A stretch of 64,000 bases of DNA, from positions 3,775,471-3,839,470 of the forward strand of contig NZ_CP086111.1 of NCBI RefSeq assembly GCF_016806835.2. Direction: 5' to 3'. The position numbers and the translations under genes are program-made. Positions 35,289 to 43,684 of this stretch are shown here, one piece after another. The notes under the pieces were generated by a model. It did no database searches, was not told where the DNA came from, and was given only the letters and a program-made list of their open reading frames with translations. Each line of letters opens with the position of its first letter. Within the stretch, counting starts at the first letter, position 1. Origin of the DNA: Skermanella rosea. GTDB lineage: Bacteria > Pseudomonadota > Alphaproteobacteria > Azospirillales > Azospirillaceae.

Positions 35289-36263
35289 ATGAGCACCATC
35301 ATACTCCTCGCCGCATCGTTTCCTGCCGAACTCAAGGACAGGATCACCGGGATCACCGGGAACGGGTCCCGCTGCAGGGTGGCGGGCCCGTTCGACCCGC
35401 CGACCGGGGCCGCCCTCTCGCCCGGCGACGCGGCGGCCGTCCGCGTGCTGGTCACCATGGGAACCCTGAAGACCGACGCGGAGGTGATGGCCCGCCTGCC
35501 CTCGCTCGGCCTGATCTGCTGCTACGGCACCGGCTACGAGGGTGTCGACCTGGAGGAGGCGCGCAAGCGCGGGATCATGGTCACGCACAGCCCGGCGGCC
35601 AACGCCCCGGCGGTCGCGGACCACGCGATGGCGCTGCTGCTGGCCGCCGGCCGGCGGATCGCCCTGGCCGACAGGTTCGTCCGCGACGGGCTGTGGAGCG
35701 GCCATTCCGCGGCGCGCATGCCGCTGGTGCGCGGGCTGACCGGGCGCAGGATCGGCGTGTTCGGCTTCGGCGCGATCGGCAGGCGGATCGCCGACCGCGC
35801 CGCCGCGTTCGAGGCGGAGGTGGCCTATCACAACCGGTCGCGCAAGCCCGACGTGCCGTACGCCTTCCACGAGACGCTGGAATCGCTGGCGGACTGGGCC
35901 GACGTGCTGATGATCGCGGCGCGGTCGGATGCCGGCAACCGCCACCGGGTCAACCGCGAGGTGATGAAGGCGCTGGGTCCGGACGGCATCGTGGTCAACA
36001 TCGCGCGCGGGTCGATCGTGGACCAGGAGGCGCTGATCGACCTGCTCCGGTCGGGCGAGCTGGGCGGCGCCGGGCTCGACGTGTTCGAGCACGAACCCGC
36101 GGTGCCCGACGCCCTGAGGGCCATCCCGCACGCGGTGCTGACCCCGCATATCGGGGGCGGCACCCACGAGGCCCACGCGGCGATGCAGGGCCTGGTCGCC
36201 GCCAACGTCGCGGCGTTCCTGGCCGGCGCTCCCGTCGTGACCCCCGTGCCCGAGATGGCCTGA
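35289..36263 (+). CDS. D-isomer-specific 2-hydroxyacid dehydrogenase
   Basis: 324 residues. The NAD-binding Rossmann motif is G-F-G-A-I-G-R-R-I (about 160). V-N-I-A-R-G-S-I-V-D-Q-E-A-L and L-D-V-F-E-H-E-P follow, and the catalytic His is in T-P-H-I-G-G-G-T. These enzymes reduce 2-keto acids to D-2-hydroxy acids with NAD(P)H, for example glyoxylate/hydroxypyruvate. It follows the transporter operon after 75 bases with no clear terminator, so co-transcription is possible. The substrate is not decided by sequence. Confidence 0.9.
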   Translation: MSTIILLAASFPAELKDRITGITGNGSRCRVAGPFDPPTGAALSPGDAAAVRVLVTMGTLKTDAEVMARLPSLGLICCYGTGYEGVDLEEARKRGIMVTHSPAANAPAVADHAMALLLAAGRRIALADRFVRDGLWSGHSAARMPLVRGLTGRRIGVFGFGAIGRRIADRAAAFEAEVAYHNRSRKPDVPYAFHETLESLADWADVLMIAARSDAGNRHRVNREVMKALGPDGIVVNIARGSIVDQEALIDLLRSGELGGAGLDVFEHEPAVPDALRAIPHAVLTPHIGGGTHEAHAAMQGLVAANVAAFLAGAPVVTPVPEMA

Positions 36264-36292
36264 AGCCGAGGGGTCCCGTCGGCAGCCCCCTG

Positions 36293-37186
36293 TCAGGCGC
36301 CGCGGTAGCGCACGTGGTCGATCAGGGCGCGCAGCTTGGGCGGGAGGTTCCGGCGGTCCGCGAAGTAGAGGAAGAAGCCCGGGAACGGCGGGCAGTATTC
36401 CTCCAGCACCGGCACCAGCTCCCCCCGGTCGAGATAGGGCCGGAACGTCTCCTCCATGCCGAAGGTCAGGCCGCCCCCGGCGCAGGCGGTCCGGATCATG
36501 AGCCACATGTCGTTGGTCGTGATCCTGGGGTTGACCGCCACGTCGAACTCCCGGCCATCCTCCTCGAACTCCCAGCGGTAGGGCGCCACCTCCGGGGCGG
36601 GGCGCCAGCCGATGCAGGAGTGCCGGGGCAGCTCTGTCGGATGGGACGGCGCGCCGAAGCGCTCCAGGTATGACGGCGCGGCCACCACGAGCTGGCGCTG
36701 GTCGCCCGAGACCGGCACCGCGATCATGTCCTGCTCGATGACCTCGCCAAGCCGGACGCCGGCATCGTAGCCTTCCGCGACGATATCGAACTCCTCGTCC
36801 GTCACGGTCACGTCGAGCTGAACGCCGGGATGGGCCTCGCAGAAGCCCGCGAGCAGCGGGCCGGAGATGAACCGCTCGGCGATCGAGGAGACCGCGAGCC
36901 GCAGCAGCCCCGTCGGCTTCGCCTCCCGGTCCCGGGCGGCATCGAGCGCGGTCCCGACCTCGGCGATGGCCGGAGCGACGCGCCGGTAGAGCTGCGCGCC
37001 GGCCTCGGTCAGGCTGACGCTGCGCGTCGTCCGCTGCACCAAGGCCACGCCCAGCCGGTCTTCCAGGCGCCGGATCGACTGGCTGACGGCGGGCCGGGTC
37101 ACGCCCATCCGCTCCGCGGCGGCGCGGAAGCTTCCGGCGTCCGCGACCGCGAGGAACACGGATACGAGGTTCAGATCGGTGGTCAT
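36293..37186 (-). CDS. LysR-family transcriptional regulator
   Basis: 297 residues. The N-terminal helix-turn-helix is clear (F-R-A-A-A-E-R-M-G-V-T-R-P-A-V-S-Q-S-I-R-R-L-E-D-R-L-G-V-A-L-V-Q-R-T-T). A type 2 periplasmic-binding-fold sensor domain follows (about 90-295). It is divergent from the aldo/keto reductase gene with 100 bases between; LysR genes usually control the divergent neighbour, and an aldo/keto reductase and an NTF2-like gene follow on that side. Confidence 0.9.
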   Translation of the reverse strand: MTTDLNLVSVFLAVADAGSFRAAAERMGVTRPAVSQSIRRLEDRLGVALVQRTTRSVSLTEAGAQLYRRVAPAIAEVGTALDAARDREAKPTGLLRLAVSSIAERFISGPLLAGFCEAHPGVQLDVTVTDEEFDIVAEGYDAGVRLGEVIEQDMIAVPVSGDQRQLVVAAPSYLERFGAPSHPTELPRHSCIGWRPAPEVAPYRWEFEEDGREFDVAVNPRITTNDMWLMIRTACAGGGLTFGMEETFRPYLDRGELVPVLEEYCPPFPGFFLYFADRRNLPPKLRALIDHVRYRGA

Positions 37187-37286
37187 TGGTTAGCGGTGCT
37201 TACCAAGCTGTTCAGGATTGGGCGAATTGTCCCACGGATCGGCCCGTTATACCTGTGTTCCCGACGAAACATGGAGACCATGAACC

Positions 37287-38363
37287 ATGGAGACGGGGAC
37301 GATGACCTCTCTGGACAGCTATCGCCTTCTCGGCCGCTCCGGCCTCCGGGTGTCGCCGCTGGCGCTCGGCACCATGACCTTCGGCCAGGACTGGGGCTGG
37401 GGCGCCGACGCGGGAGAAGCCCGCCGGATCTTCGACCTGTATGTCGATCGCGGCGGCAACTTCGTCGATACGGCGGTGAACTATACGGATGGCGCCTCCG
37501 AGCGCATCACGGGCGAATTCATCAAGGACAAGCGCGAGCGCATCGTGCTCGCGACCAAGTTCACCATGGCGCGGGAGCCGGGCAACCCGAACGCGGGCGG
37601 CAACCACCGGCTCAACATGGTGCGCTCGGTGGAGCAGAGCCTGCGGCAGCTCGGCACCGACCGCATCGACCTGCTGTACCTGCACGCCTGGGACATGACG
37701 ACGGGCCCCGAGGAGGTGATGCGCGGGCTGGACGACCTCGTCCGGTCGGGCAAGATCCACTATGCCGGCATCTGCAATACGCCGGCCTGGCGCGTCGCCC
37801 AGATGCAGGCGATCGCCGACCTGCGCGGCTGGTCGCCTTTCGTGGCGCTCCAGATCGAATACAGCCTGGTCGAGCGCACGGTCGAGCATGAGCTGATCCC
37901 GATGGCGGCGGCGCTGGGCATGGGCGTGCTCCCCTGGTCGCCGCTGGGCGGCGGCGTGCTGACCGGCAAATATGCCCGCTCGGACGCCATGGACTCGGGC
38001 GACGCTTCCGTGGCGCCGACCCGCAAGGGGGTGATCGCCTCGTCCGGGCACCTCACCGCGCGGTCGATCGGGATCGCCGAAACGGTCCGGGCCGTCGCCG
38101 ACGAGATCGGGGCGACCCCGTCCCAGGTGGCGATCGCCTGGACGCTCGCGAACCCGGCGGTCACCTCGCCCATCCTGGGCGCGCGCACGGTCGCGCAGGC
38201 GGAGGACAACCTGGGCGCCCTCGATTTGGCGCTGTCGCCCGAGCATATCGAACGGCTCGACCGGGCGAGCGCGCCGGAACCGATCTTCCCCGCCCGCTTC
38301 GTCGGCCGGCCCATGGTCCGGCAGCTCATCTTCGGCGGCGCGTCCGTCGGCCGGCGGGGCTGA
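37287..38363 (+). CDS. aldo/keto reductase
   Basis: 358 residues. The TIM-barrel family marks are: R-S-G-L-R-V-S-P-L-A-L-G-T-M at the start, F-V-D-T-A-V-N-Y with the catalytic Tyr and Asp, A-T-K-F with the Lys, the H-A-W-D His, and a late S-P-I-L-G-A-R-T NADPH-binding segment. It is of the YajO/YccK (AKR) type. Two starts are possible (37287 and 37302); GGAG and GGGG sites precede each. It follows the LysR gene divergently and precedes the NTF2-like gene, which starts 39 bases after its stop. Confidence 0.9.
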   Translation: METGTMTSLDSYRLLGRSGLRVSPLALGTMTFGQDWGWGADAGEARRIFDLYVDRGGNFVDTAVNYTDGASERITGEFIKDKRERIVLATKFTMAREPGNPNAGGNHRLNMVRSVEQSLRQLGTDRIDLLYLHAWDMTTGPEEVMRGLDDLVRSGKIHYAGICNTPAWRVAQMQAIADLRGWSPFVALQIEYSLVERTVEHELIPMAAALGMGVLPWSPLGGGVLTGKYARSDAMDSGDASVAPTRKGVIASSGHLTARSIGIAETVRAVADEIGATPSQVAIAWTLANPAVTSPILGARTVAQAEDNLGALDLALSPEHIERLDRASAPEPIFPARFVGRPMVRQLIFGGASVGRRG

Positions 38364-38402
38364 CCCTGCACCCGGAGCAAACGAAACAAGGAGCAAGAAG
38401 CT

Positions 38403-38912
38403 ATGAGCCCCAAGGCATATCCCACACTGGCATGGTGCGTGTCCTTCGCGATGGTCTCGGCCCTCGGGTCGAGCGCGGTGATCGCCGGCACAGGGACGGG
38501 CAAGGCGGAAGACCACAACAGGCGCGTCGTGACGGAAGCCTTCGACCGCTGGGCGGCGGGCGGAACATCCTTCTTCGATGATGTGCTCGCCGAGACGGTC
38601 GTGTGGAGGATCGAGGGATCCGGCCCGAGCGCCGGGGTCTTCCGGGGCCGCGAGACCTTCGTGAAGGAGGCCGTCCTGCCCTTCACGACCCGGCTTTCCA
38701 CCCCGGTGCGGCCGACGGCCTCGACCGTCTGGGCCGACGGCGACCATGTGATCGCCCACTGGGAAGGCAGCGCCGTCGCCCGCGACGGCAGGGATTACAG
38801 CAACCGCTACGCCTGGATCCTGCGCATGCAGGACGGCAAGGCGGTGGAGGTGACGGCCTTCCTCGACCTCGCCCCGTACGACGACGTCCTGCGGCGGATT
38901 CCCGCGCCCTGA
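38403..38912 (+). CDS. SnoaL/NTF2-like protein with signal peptide
   Basis: 169 residues. AAGGAG lies 8 bases before the ATG. A hydrophobic N-terminus (about 8-28, ending A-V-I-A-G) is probably a signal peptide. The rest is an NTF2-like alpha+beta cone: N-R-R-V-V-T-E-A-F-D-R-W, L-A-E-T-V-V-W-R-I-E-G-S-G, Y-S-N-R-Y-A-W-I-L-R-M-Q-D-G-K-A-V-E-V-T-A-F-L-D. It likely acts in the periplasm on a small molecule or as a binding protein. It is co-oriented with the aldo/keto reductase gene and probably shares its operon. Confidence 0.8.
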   Translation: MSPKAYPTLAWCVSFAMVSALGSSAVIAGTGTGKAEDHNRRVVTEAFDRWAAGGTSFFDDVLAETVVWRIEGSGPSAGVFRGRETFVKEAVLPFTTRLSTPVRPTASTVWADGDHVIAHWEGSAVARDGRDYSNRYAWILRMQDGKAVEVTAFLDLAPYDDVLRRIPAP

Positions 38913-38978
38913 GCGGCGGGATGAGGGGCGGAACCGAAGGAGTTGGATGTCAGGCCCGGTGGCGACACGATGCGGCGA

Positions 38979-39239
38979 TCAGCGCCACTCGCGTCCCACT
39001 GGGGCGTCGTCAAAGCCCTCGGGCAGGTTTTCCGAGGTTATGCCGGCGATCAACTCGTCCAGGCCGTAGCGGGGCTTCGCCGGCTGGAGGATCACGGTAC
39101 CGGATTCCACGACCACTTCGACCGCCACGCCTTCGCGCAGCCCGGCCTGTTCAAGCACCTGCTTCGGCAGGCGCACCGCGAGGCTGTCGCCCCAGCGAAC
39201 GACTTCGGTACGCAAGATACTCTCCGCCTGTTGATACAA
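38979..39239 (-). CDS. MazE/AbrB-type antitoxin, no toxin gene beside it
   Basis: 86 residues. The AbrB-type swapped-hairpin DNA-binding domain is plain: R-W-G-D-S-L-A-V-R-L-P-K-Q-V-L-E-Q-A-G-L, V-E-V-V-V-E-S-G-T-V-I-L-Q-P. The C-terminal tail (Y-G-L-D-E-L-I-A-G-I) is typical of antitoxins that wrap a MazF or PIN toxin. The expected toxin gene should follow at lower coordinates, but there the NTF2-like gene runs on the opposite strand within 66 bases. The antitoxin therefore stands alone and marks a likely breakpoint next to the NACHT-LRR gene. Confidence 0.75.
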   Translation of the reverse strand: MYQQAESILRTEVVRWGDSLAVRLPKQVLEQAGLREGVAVEVVVESGTVILQPAKPRYGLDELIAGITSENLPEGFDDAPVGREWR

Positions 39240-39383
39240 TGAACATGCGCCGGGGCGATCTCAGGGTCCAGCGGAACCCTCGCGGTCCGCGTGCCGGTCA
39301 TGCCAGCGGACCATTGTTATTGGCTCAAGGCCGAACTTCGCAACCAAACAGGATGAATCTTCGGATTCTAAGTAATATGAATG

Positions 39384-39412
39384 TTGTTGGTAGCGTGATG
39401 AATCTAGATTAT
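39384..39412 (+). promoter_or_regulatory. possible promoter of the NACHT-LRR gene
   Basis: TTGTTG (39384-39389), 17 bases, GATTAT (39407-39412), within an AT-rich stretch and 85 bases before the start codon. It is a weak match to the housekeeping consensus but the only reasonable one in the region. Confidence 0.3.
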
Positions 39413-39496
39413 AGATGGGTAGAAGTATAGAAAATTGGATTTGGTTAGGTTACACCCTCCCGACCTGCCGCCCGTTCACCATTAGGATCTGCCTTC

Positions 39497-42400
39497 ATGA
39501 CCGGCCTTGTCGATGCCGCAGTTCTAGCTTTGGCGCCAGCCGTGACGAAGCTCCTGACGAAAGCATACCTGGGCGACAAGGCCGCGGAAATTACGGGTCC
39601 ACTGGCTCAGGTACTGAGCAGCCGGTTCGGTGAGATGCGCAAACAGCGGGAGTTGGCCCGTAAGCTTGAGAGCCTTGCCGACCATGTGGTGACCGAACTG
39701 GCTCTCGCGCTCGAAAGTGAGCGGATCCAGCCGGCCACATTCGAAGGCATCGCAAAGGAGATTGAGGCGGCCTTGGAGAGTCGTCTCAAAGCGCATTGGC
39801 TGCTTGAGCGAAATCTGGCCGCATCACAGATCCGGGATGCGCTTTTCGAGGCGCACTCGCTGCCGCCGGCGCAGTATGACCAAGCCGAACAACAGGTCTA
39901 CGGCCGCTCCCTCGAATATCTGAGTCATATCCTCGCCCGCCTAGCTCCCGAACTTCCGGATTATGCCCGTGAACGGGATGCAGAAATACTGCGTCGGTTC
40001 GATGATTTGAACGGCTCGATTACCGGAGTCGGCAAGCAGTTGGCTTCCCGGCTCCCGGCGATCGACGACCTGCATCGGTGGGCACACGAGGATCGTGAAT
40101 ATCGGAAGAACAAGGGCGAGGGGTTCGCCGAGATTTACAGCCGGAGCCTTATCGAGCGTCTCGACTATGTGGAACTGATCGGCGTCGACGTGCATAAGCG
40201 TGCCCGACGAGCGAAACTGTCGGTAGCCTACATCGAGTTGGATATCGACCTGGAAAGCGGCGCGGAGGACGCGAGCGGATTCAGTCGGGGCTTTCAAAGC
40301 CTGCTCGACGGACTAACGCCGAATTCTCGGTGTCTATTGGTTCTGGGTCAGGCAGGCAGCGGCAAGAGCACGCTTCTGCGCTGGGCTGCGCTGACCGCCG
40401 CCGAGCGCAGGAGCCAAGCCGAACCGCCGGCGGACGGAGACCTGCGCTGGCGCGACAGGGTGCCACTGCTGCTTTACTTGCGCGATCTTCAATCGCCCAA
40501 CCTTCCAACGCCTAACGATTGGCCTTTTCTGATCGACAGGGAATTACAGGCAAAGATACCGGAAAGCTGGGTCGAAGATATACTCGACGCCGGACAGGGG
40601 CTTGTCATGATAGACGGCTTCGATGAGGTGCCTCCCGACCAGCGAGATTTGGTCATGGAGAGCATTGAACGCTGCGTGCGACGCTTTCCCGCCGCGTTTT
40701 TCATCCTGACGAGCCGGCCTGCTGCCGTGGACGATGGCCGCATCGCCAGCCTCGGCTTTACCCGTGCAAGCGTTGCCGCCCTTACTCCAACAAATCGCGA
40801 GCGTTTCATCGATCATTGGCATGAGGCCCTGCGGGGCAATCTCACGTCCGAAGAAGCCGGGCTTGATACCGGCGGCATGGCTGCGAAGCTCAAAAACGCG
40901 CTCGGGCACAACGGAGCGCTGGCGTTGCTCGCGAGCAACCCGTTGCTCTGCGCGGCGATCTGCGCCCTGCACCATTTCCACGACAGCGACGAAGCCGAAC
41001 TTCCGGATCGCTTGGCGCCGCTGTGCGAGGAGGTTTGCAAGATGCTGCTGCACCGGCGGGAGCGGGTAGCGCTTAAGCGCCGGATCGATGAGTTCCCGGC
41101 GTGCTACGCGCGCATGACGTATGAACACAAGCGTGAAATCGTCTCCGAGATCGCGAAATCCATGATGGCGCAGGAACTTTCCTCCCTGCCTCGCGGTGCC
41201 GTGCTGGAAATCGTCCAGACCGGGCTTGCGCGCCTGGATGAGGGTTGGAGCGGAAATGCAGGCGAGTTGCTGGACGTTCTTGTCATGCGCAGCGGCATGC
41301 TGAGGCCCTCCGGACGCGACGAAATAGCCTTCATTCACAATACTCTGAAGGAATACCTTGCTGCTCCTAAGCTGGTCGGAGAGGGTTACCTGGAGACGTT
41401 CCTGCGCAAGAGCGGAGACTCTTCCTGGCAGCCGGTCATCGTTTTTGCCTGTGCGCTCGCGGGCAGGGATTTTACCGACAAGCTCATCGGGAGGCTTTTG
41501 GATGTAGATGCGGAAGTGGATACCGATGTCCGTAGTCGATACTTCCTGGCCATCCGCTGTGCCGAGGCCGCACTGGGATCGGGTGGGTTGGCTCCTGCTC
41601 TGCAACGCAAGGCTCAGAAAGCACGAGCCGCTCTGTTTCCGCCACAGAAACTGAAGGAAGCCGAATTGCTTGCTGAACTGGGCAATGCGGCGATCACCTA
41701 TCTGCGACCGACCAAGCAGTTGCGCGCAGTCGAGGCTGCAGCTTGTATACGCACTCTGCGAATTATAGGCACGGAGCCGGCTCTGGCCGCCTTGAAGGCA
41801 TTTGCCGATGACAAGAGGATAAAAGTCAGAGCTGAGTTTATCCGCACACCGAATGGCGGCCGCTTTCTTCCTCCCGAAAAAATTCAGAAGATAAAGGACT
41901 ATGTGTTCGGAAGTACTGATGTTAATGTTCCGCGTCCGGAAGAATTAGCTTGGCTGGATGGCCTAGATTTCCTCTTCGAGGGTGTATCGCCGGAGGACGT
42001 GAAGCGACTTTCCTTGGTCGGAGTGCGATTGAGAGGATTAGGCTTCCTTACTGGCTTTCACAACGTAACGTCGCTTGATCTCTCATATACCCAGGTCAGC
42101 GACATCGGTCCGATCGCCGAACTCACCGGCCTACAGTCGCTCGATCTTTCATTCACCCAGGTCAGCGACCTCCGCCCGATCACCGGACTCACCGGACTAC
42201 AGTCGCTCGATCTCTCATCCCCTCAGGTCAGCGACATCGGCCCGATCGCCGGACTCACCGAACTGCAGTCGCTCAATCTCTTATCTACGCAGGTCAGCGA
42301 CATCGGCCCGATTGCCGGACTCACCGGACTGCAGTCGCTCAGTCTCTCATCCCCCCAGGTCAGCGACATCGGCCCGATTGCCAGCCTCACCGGACTGCAG

Positions 42401-43270
42401 TCGCTCCGTCTCTCATCCCCCCAGGTCAGCGACATTGGCCCGATCGCCGGACTTACCGGACTGCAGTCGCTCAGTCTCTCGAACAACCAGGTCAGCGACA
42501 TCGGCCCGATCGCCGGACTCACTGGACTGCAGTCGCTCGATCTCTCACTCACCCTGGTCAGCGACATCGGTCCGATCTCCGGACTCACCGGATTGCGGTC
42601 ACTTGATCTCTGGAACACCCAGATCAGCGACATCGGCCCGATCGCCGGCCTCACCGGATTGCGGTCGCTTGTTCTCTGGAACACCCGGATCAGCGACATC
42701 GGCCCGATCGCCGGCCTTGCCGGACTGCAGTCGCTCCATCTCTCATATTCCCAAGTCAGCGACCTCCGTCCGATCGCCGGCCTTACCGGACTGCAGTCGC
42801 TCCATCTCTCATATTCCCAAGTCAGCGACCTCCGTCCGATCGCCGGCCTTGCCGGACTGCAGTCGCTCCATCTCTCAGCCGCCCAGGTCAGCGACCTCCG
42901 TCCGATCGCCGGCCTTGCCGGACTGCAGTCGCTCCATCTCTCAGCCACCCAGGTCAGCGACCTCCGTCCGATCGCAGGACTCACCGGACTGCAGTCACTC
43001 GATCTCTCAGCCACCCAGGTCAGCGACCTCCGTCCGATCGCAGGACTCACCGGACTGCAGTCGCTCGATCTCTCAGCCACCCAGGTCAACGACCTCCGTC
43101 CGATCGCAGGCCTCACCAAATTGCGGGTTCTCGACCTTCGGGGCACTCAGGTCAGCGACATCGGCCCGATCGCCGAACTCGCCGACCTGCAGTCGCTCGA
43201 TCTTCGCGGCACCCAAGTCAAAGAACTCGCACCAATCGCCGGCCTATCTGGATTGCTAGTGAAAAAATAG
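39497..43270 (+). CDS. NACHT-type STAND NTPase with 22-residue leucine-rich repeats
   Basis: 1257 residues. Order: an N-terminal helical region (1-260, charged, possibly an NNH-type NACHT N-terminal domain), and a NACHT NTPase with Walker A G-Q-A-G-S-G-K-S-T (about 283) and Walker B G-L-V-M-I-D-G-F-D-E-V-P (about 368). L-T-S-R-P (sensor 1) and winged-helix-like regions follow to about 650. Next are a helical part and then, from residue 868 to the end, 17 complete LRR units of exactly 22 residues (S-D-I/L-x-P-I-A-G-L-T-G-L-Q-S-L-x-L-S-x-x-Q-V) plus a partial one. No nuclease or membrane effector is recognised. Such bacterial NLR-like proteins are antiviral sensors in known cases. Codon use is clearly less GC-rich than in neighbours, which points to transfer. 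Confidence 0.9.
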   Translation: MTGLVDAAVLALAPAVTKLLTKAYLGDKAAEITGPLAQVLSSRFGEMRKQRELARKLESLADHVVTELALALESERIQPATFEGIAKEIEAALESRLKAHWLLERNLAASQIRDALFEAHSLPPAQYDQAEQQVYGRSLEYLSHILARLAPELPDYARERDAEILRRFDDLNGSITGVGKQLASRLPAIDDLHRWAHEDREYRKNKGEGFAEIYSRSLIERLDYVELIGVDVHKRARRAKLSVAYIELDIDLESGAEDASGFSRGFQSLLDGLTPNSRCLLVLGQAGSGKSTLLRWAALTAAERRSQAEPPADGDLRWRDRVPLLLYLRDLQSPNLPTPNDWPFLIDRELQAKIPESWVEDILDAGQGLVMIDGFDEVPPDQRDLVMESIERCVRRFPAAFFILTSRPAAVDDGRIASLGFTRASVAALTPTNRERFIDHWHEALRGNLTSEEAGLDTGGMAAKLKNALGHNGALALLASNPLLCAAICALHHFHDSDEAELPDRLAPLCEEVCKMLLHRRERVALKRRIDEFPACYARMTYEHKREIVSEIAKSMMAQELSSLPRGAVLEIVQTGLARLDEGWSGNAGELLDVLVMRSGMLRPSGRDEIAFIHNTLKEYLAAPKLVGEGYLETFLRKSGDSSWQPVIVFACALAGRDFTDKLIGRLLDVDAEVDTDVRSRYFLAIRCAEAALGSGGLAPALQRKAQKARAALFPPQKLKEAELLAELGNAAITYLRPTKQLRAVEAAACIRTLRIIGTEPALAALKAFADDKRIKVRAEFIRTPNGGRFLPPEKIQKIKDYVFGSTDVNVPRPEELAWLDGLDFLFEGVSPEDVKRLSLVGVRLRGLGFLTGFHNVTSLDLSYTQVSDIGPIAELTGLQSLDLSFTQVSDLRPITGLTGLQSLDLSSPQVSDIGPIAGLTELQSLNLLSTQVSDIGPIAGLTGLQSLSLSSPQVSDIGPIASLTGLQSLRLSSPQVSDIGPIAGLTGLQSLSLSNNQVSDIGPIAGLTGLQSLDLSLTLVSDIGPISGLTGLRSLDLWNTQISDIGPIAGLTGLRSLVLWNTRISDIGPIAGLAGLQSLHLSYSQVSDLRPIAGLTGLQSLHLSYSQVSDLRPIAGLAGLQSLHLSAAQVSDLRPIAGLAGLQSLHLSATQVSDLRPIAGLTGLQSLDLSATQVSDLRPIAGLTGLQSLDLSATQVNDLRPIAGLTKLRVLDLRGTQVSDIGPIAELADLQSLDLRGTQVKELAPIAGLSGLLVKK
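42098..43219 (+). repeat. 17 tandem 66-bp units encoding LRRs
   Basis: Each unit is exactly 66 bases, in frame, starting at the codon AGC/AAC of S/N-D. Units 1 and 3-10 mostly read GACATCGGCCCGATCGCC, while unit 2 and units 11-16 read GACCTCCGTCCGATCGCC. Units 12-15 are almost identical at DNA level. The array is not a CRISPR (no unrelated spacers). The pattern suggests expansion by unequal recombination. Confidence 0.9.
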
Positions 43271-43321
43271 TCATTCGCCGCGTTCATGGCTGCGCATGTG
43301 TCCAGCCGCCAAATTTGTCAT

Positions 43322-43339
43322 TTCCCAATAAAGTGGGAA
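43322..43339 (+). terminator. small hairpin after the NACHT-LRR gene
   Basis: TTCCCA (43322-43327), loop ATAAAG, TGGGAA (43334-43339), about 50 bases after the stop codon in an AT-rich stretch without genes (43271-43511). There is no clear T run, so termination is uncertain. Confidence 0.3.
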
Positions 43340-43511
43340 GGGCGCACAAACAGATGCCTTCATATTGAAACAAGCTAAATCTGGATGATCGAATTTGCAG
43401 GGAAGCAACGACAAAGCGCCGAACTTCCTAATCATAGTCTACTAGTGGAATATCTCTTTAGTCCATCAGCTCTTGGATCATACCATAAGCTGCACGCAGA
43501 CAAAGACAAGA

Positions 43512-43587
43512 TGGCGTCCCCAAGGGGATTCGAACCCCTGTTACCGCCGTGAGAGGGCGGTGTCCTAGGCCTCTAGACGATGGGGAC
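43512..43587 (-). tRNA. tRNA-Glu (anticodon CTC)
   Basis: A 76-base cloverleaf on the minus strand, starting GTCCCC and ending GGGGACGCCA with CCA encoded. The acceptor stem is GTCCCCA/TGGGGAC; the T-arm is AGGGG-TTCGAAT-CCCCT. The anticodon arm CCGCC-CTCTCAC-GGCGG gives anticodon CTC. Its 3' end faces the AT-rich NACHT-LRR region, the usual side for integration of mobile islands, though no direct repeat of the 3' end was found. Confidence 0.95.
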
Positions 43588-43684
43588 ATCGCTGGGCGAG
43601 AGGCCGGCTGTATAGCCAACGTGCCGGCCTCCCGCAAGGGCTATTTCATCGGGCGTTCAGATTTTCGCCATCGAGCGTCGCCGT

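Noticed and set aside
34266-36506. 746-codon frame antisense to the ABC ATPase and the dehydrogenase
   Set aside because: It spans two certain genes on the other strand and has no domain pattern.
38949-38967. Possible fourth copy of the GTCAGG motif
   Set aside because: The spacer to GACA is 9 bases, the centre is not palindromic, and it lies between unrelated genes.
38807-39013. Possible MazF remnant after the orphan antitoxin
   Set aside because: The 68-codon frame there has no MazF or PIN motif and mostly overlaps the end of the NTF2-like gene in antisense.
42098-43219. Regular repeat array considered as a CRISPR
   Set aside because: Units are contiguous, in frame and lack unique spacers; they encode LRRs.
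42075-43259. Open frames of 394 codons (+) and 307 codons (-) inside the LRR array
   Set aside because: They stay open only because the 66-bp unit repeats without stops; the products are simple repeats of S-R-S-x-S-x-x-P type.
43512-43587. Search for a direct repeat of the tRNA-Glu 3' end as an island attachment site
   Set aside because: No second copy was seen between 38.9 and 43.5 kb, so no att site is annotated.
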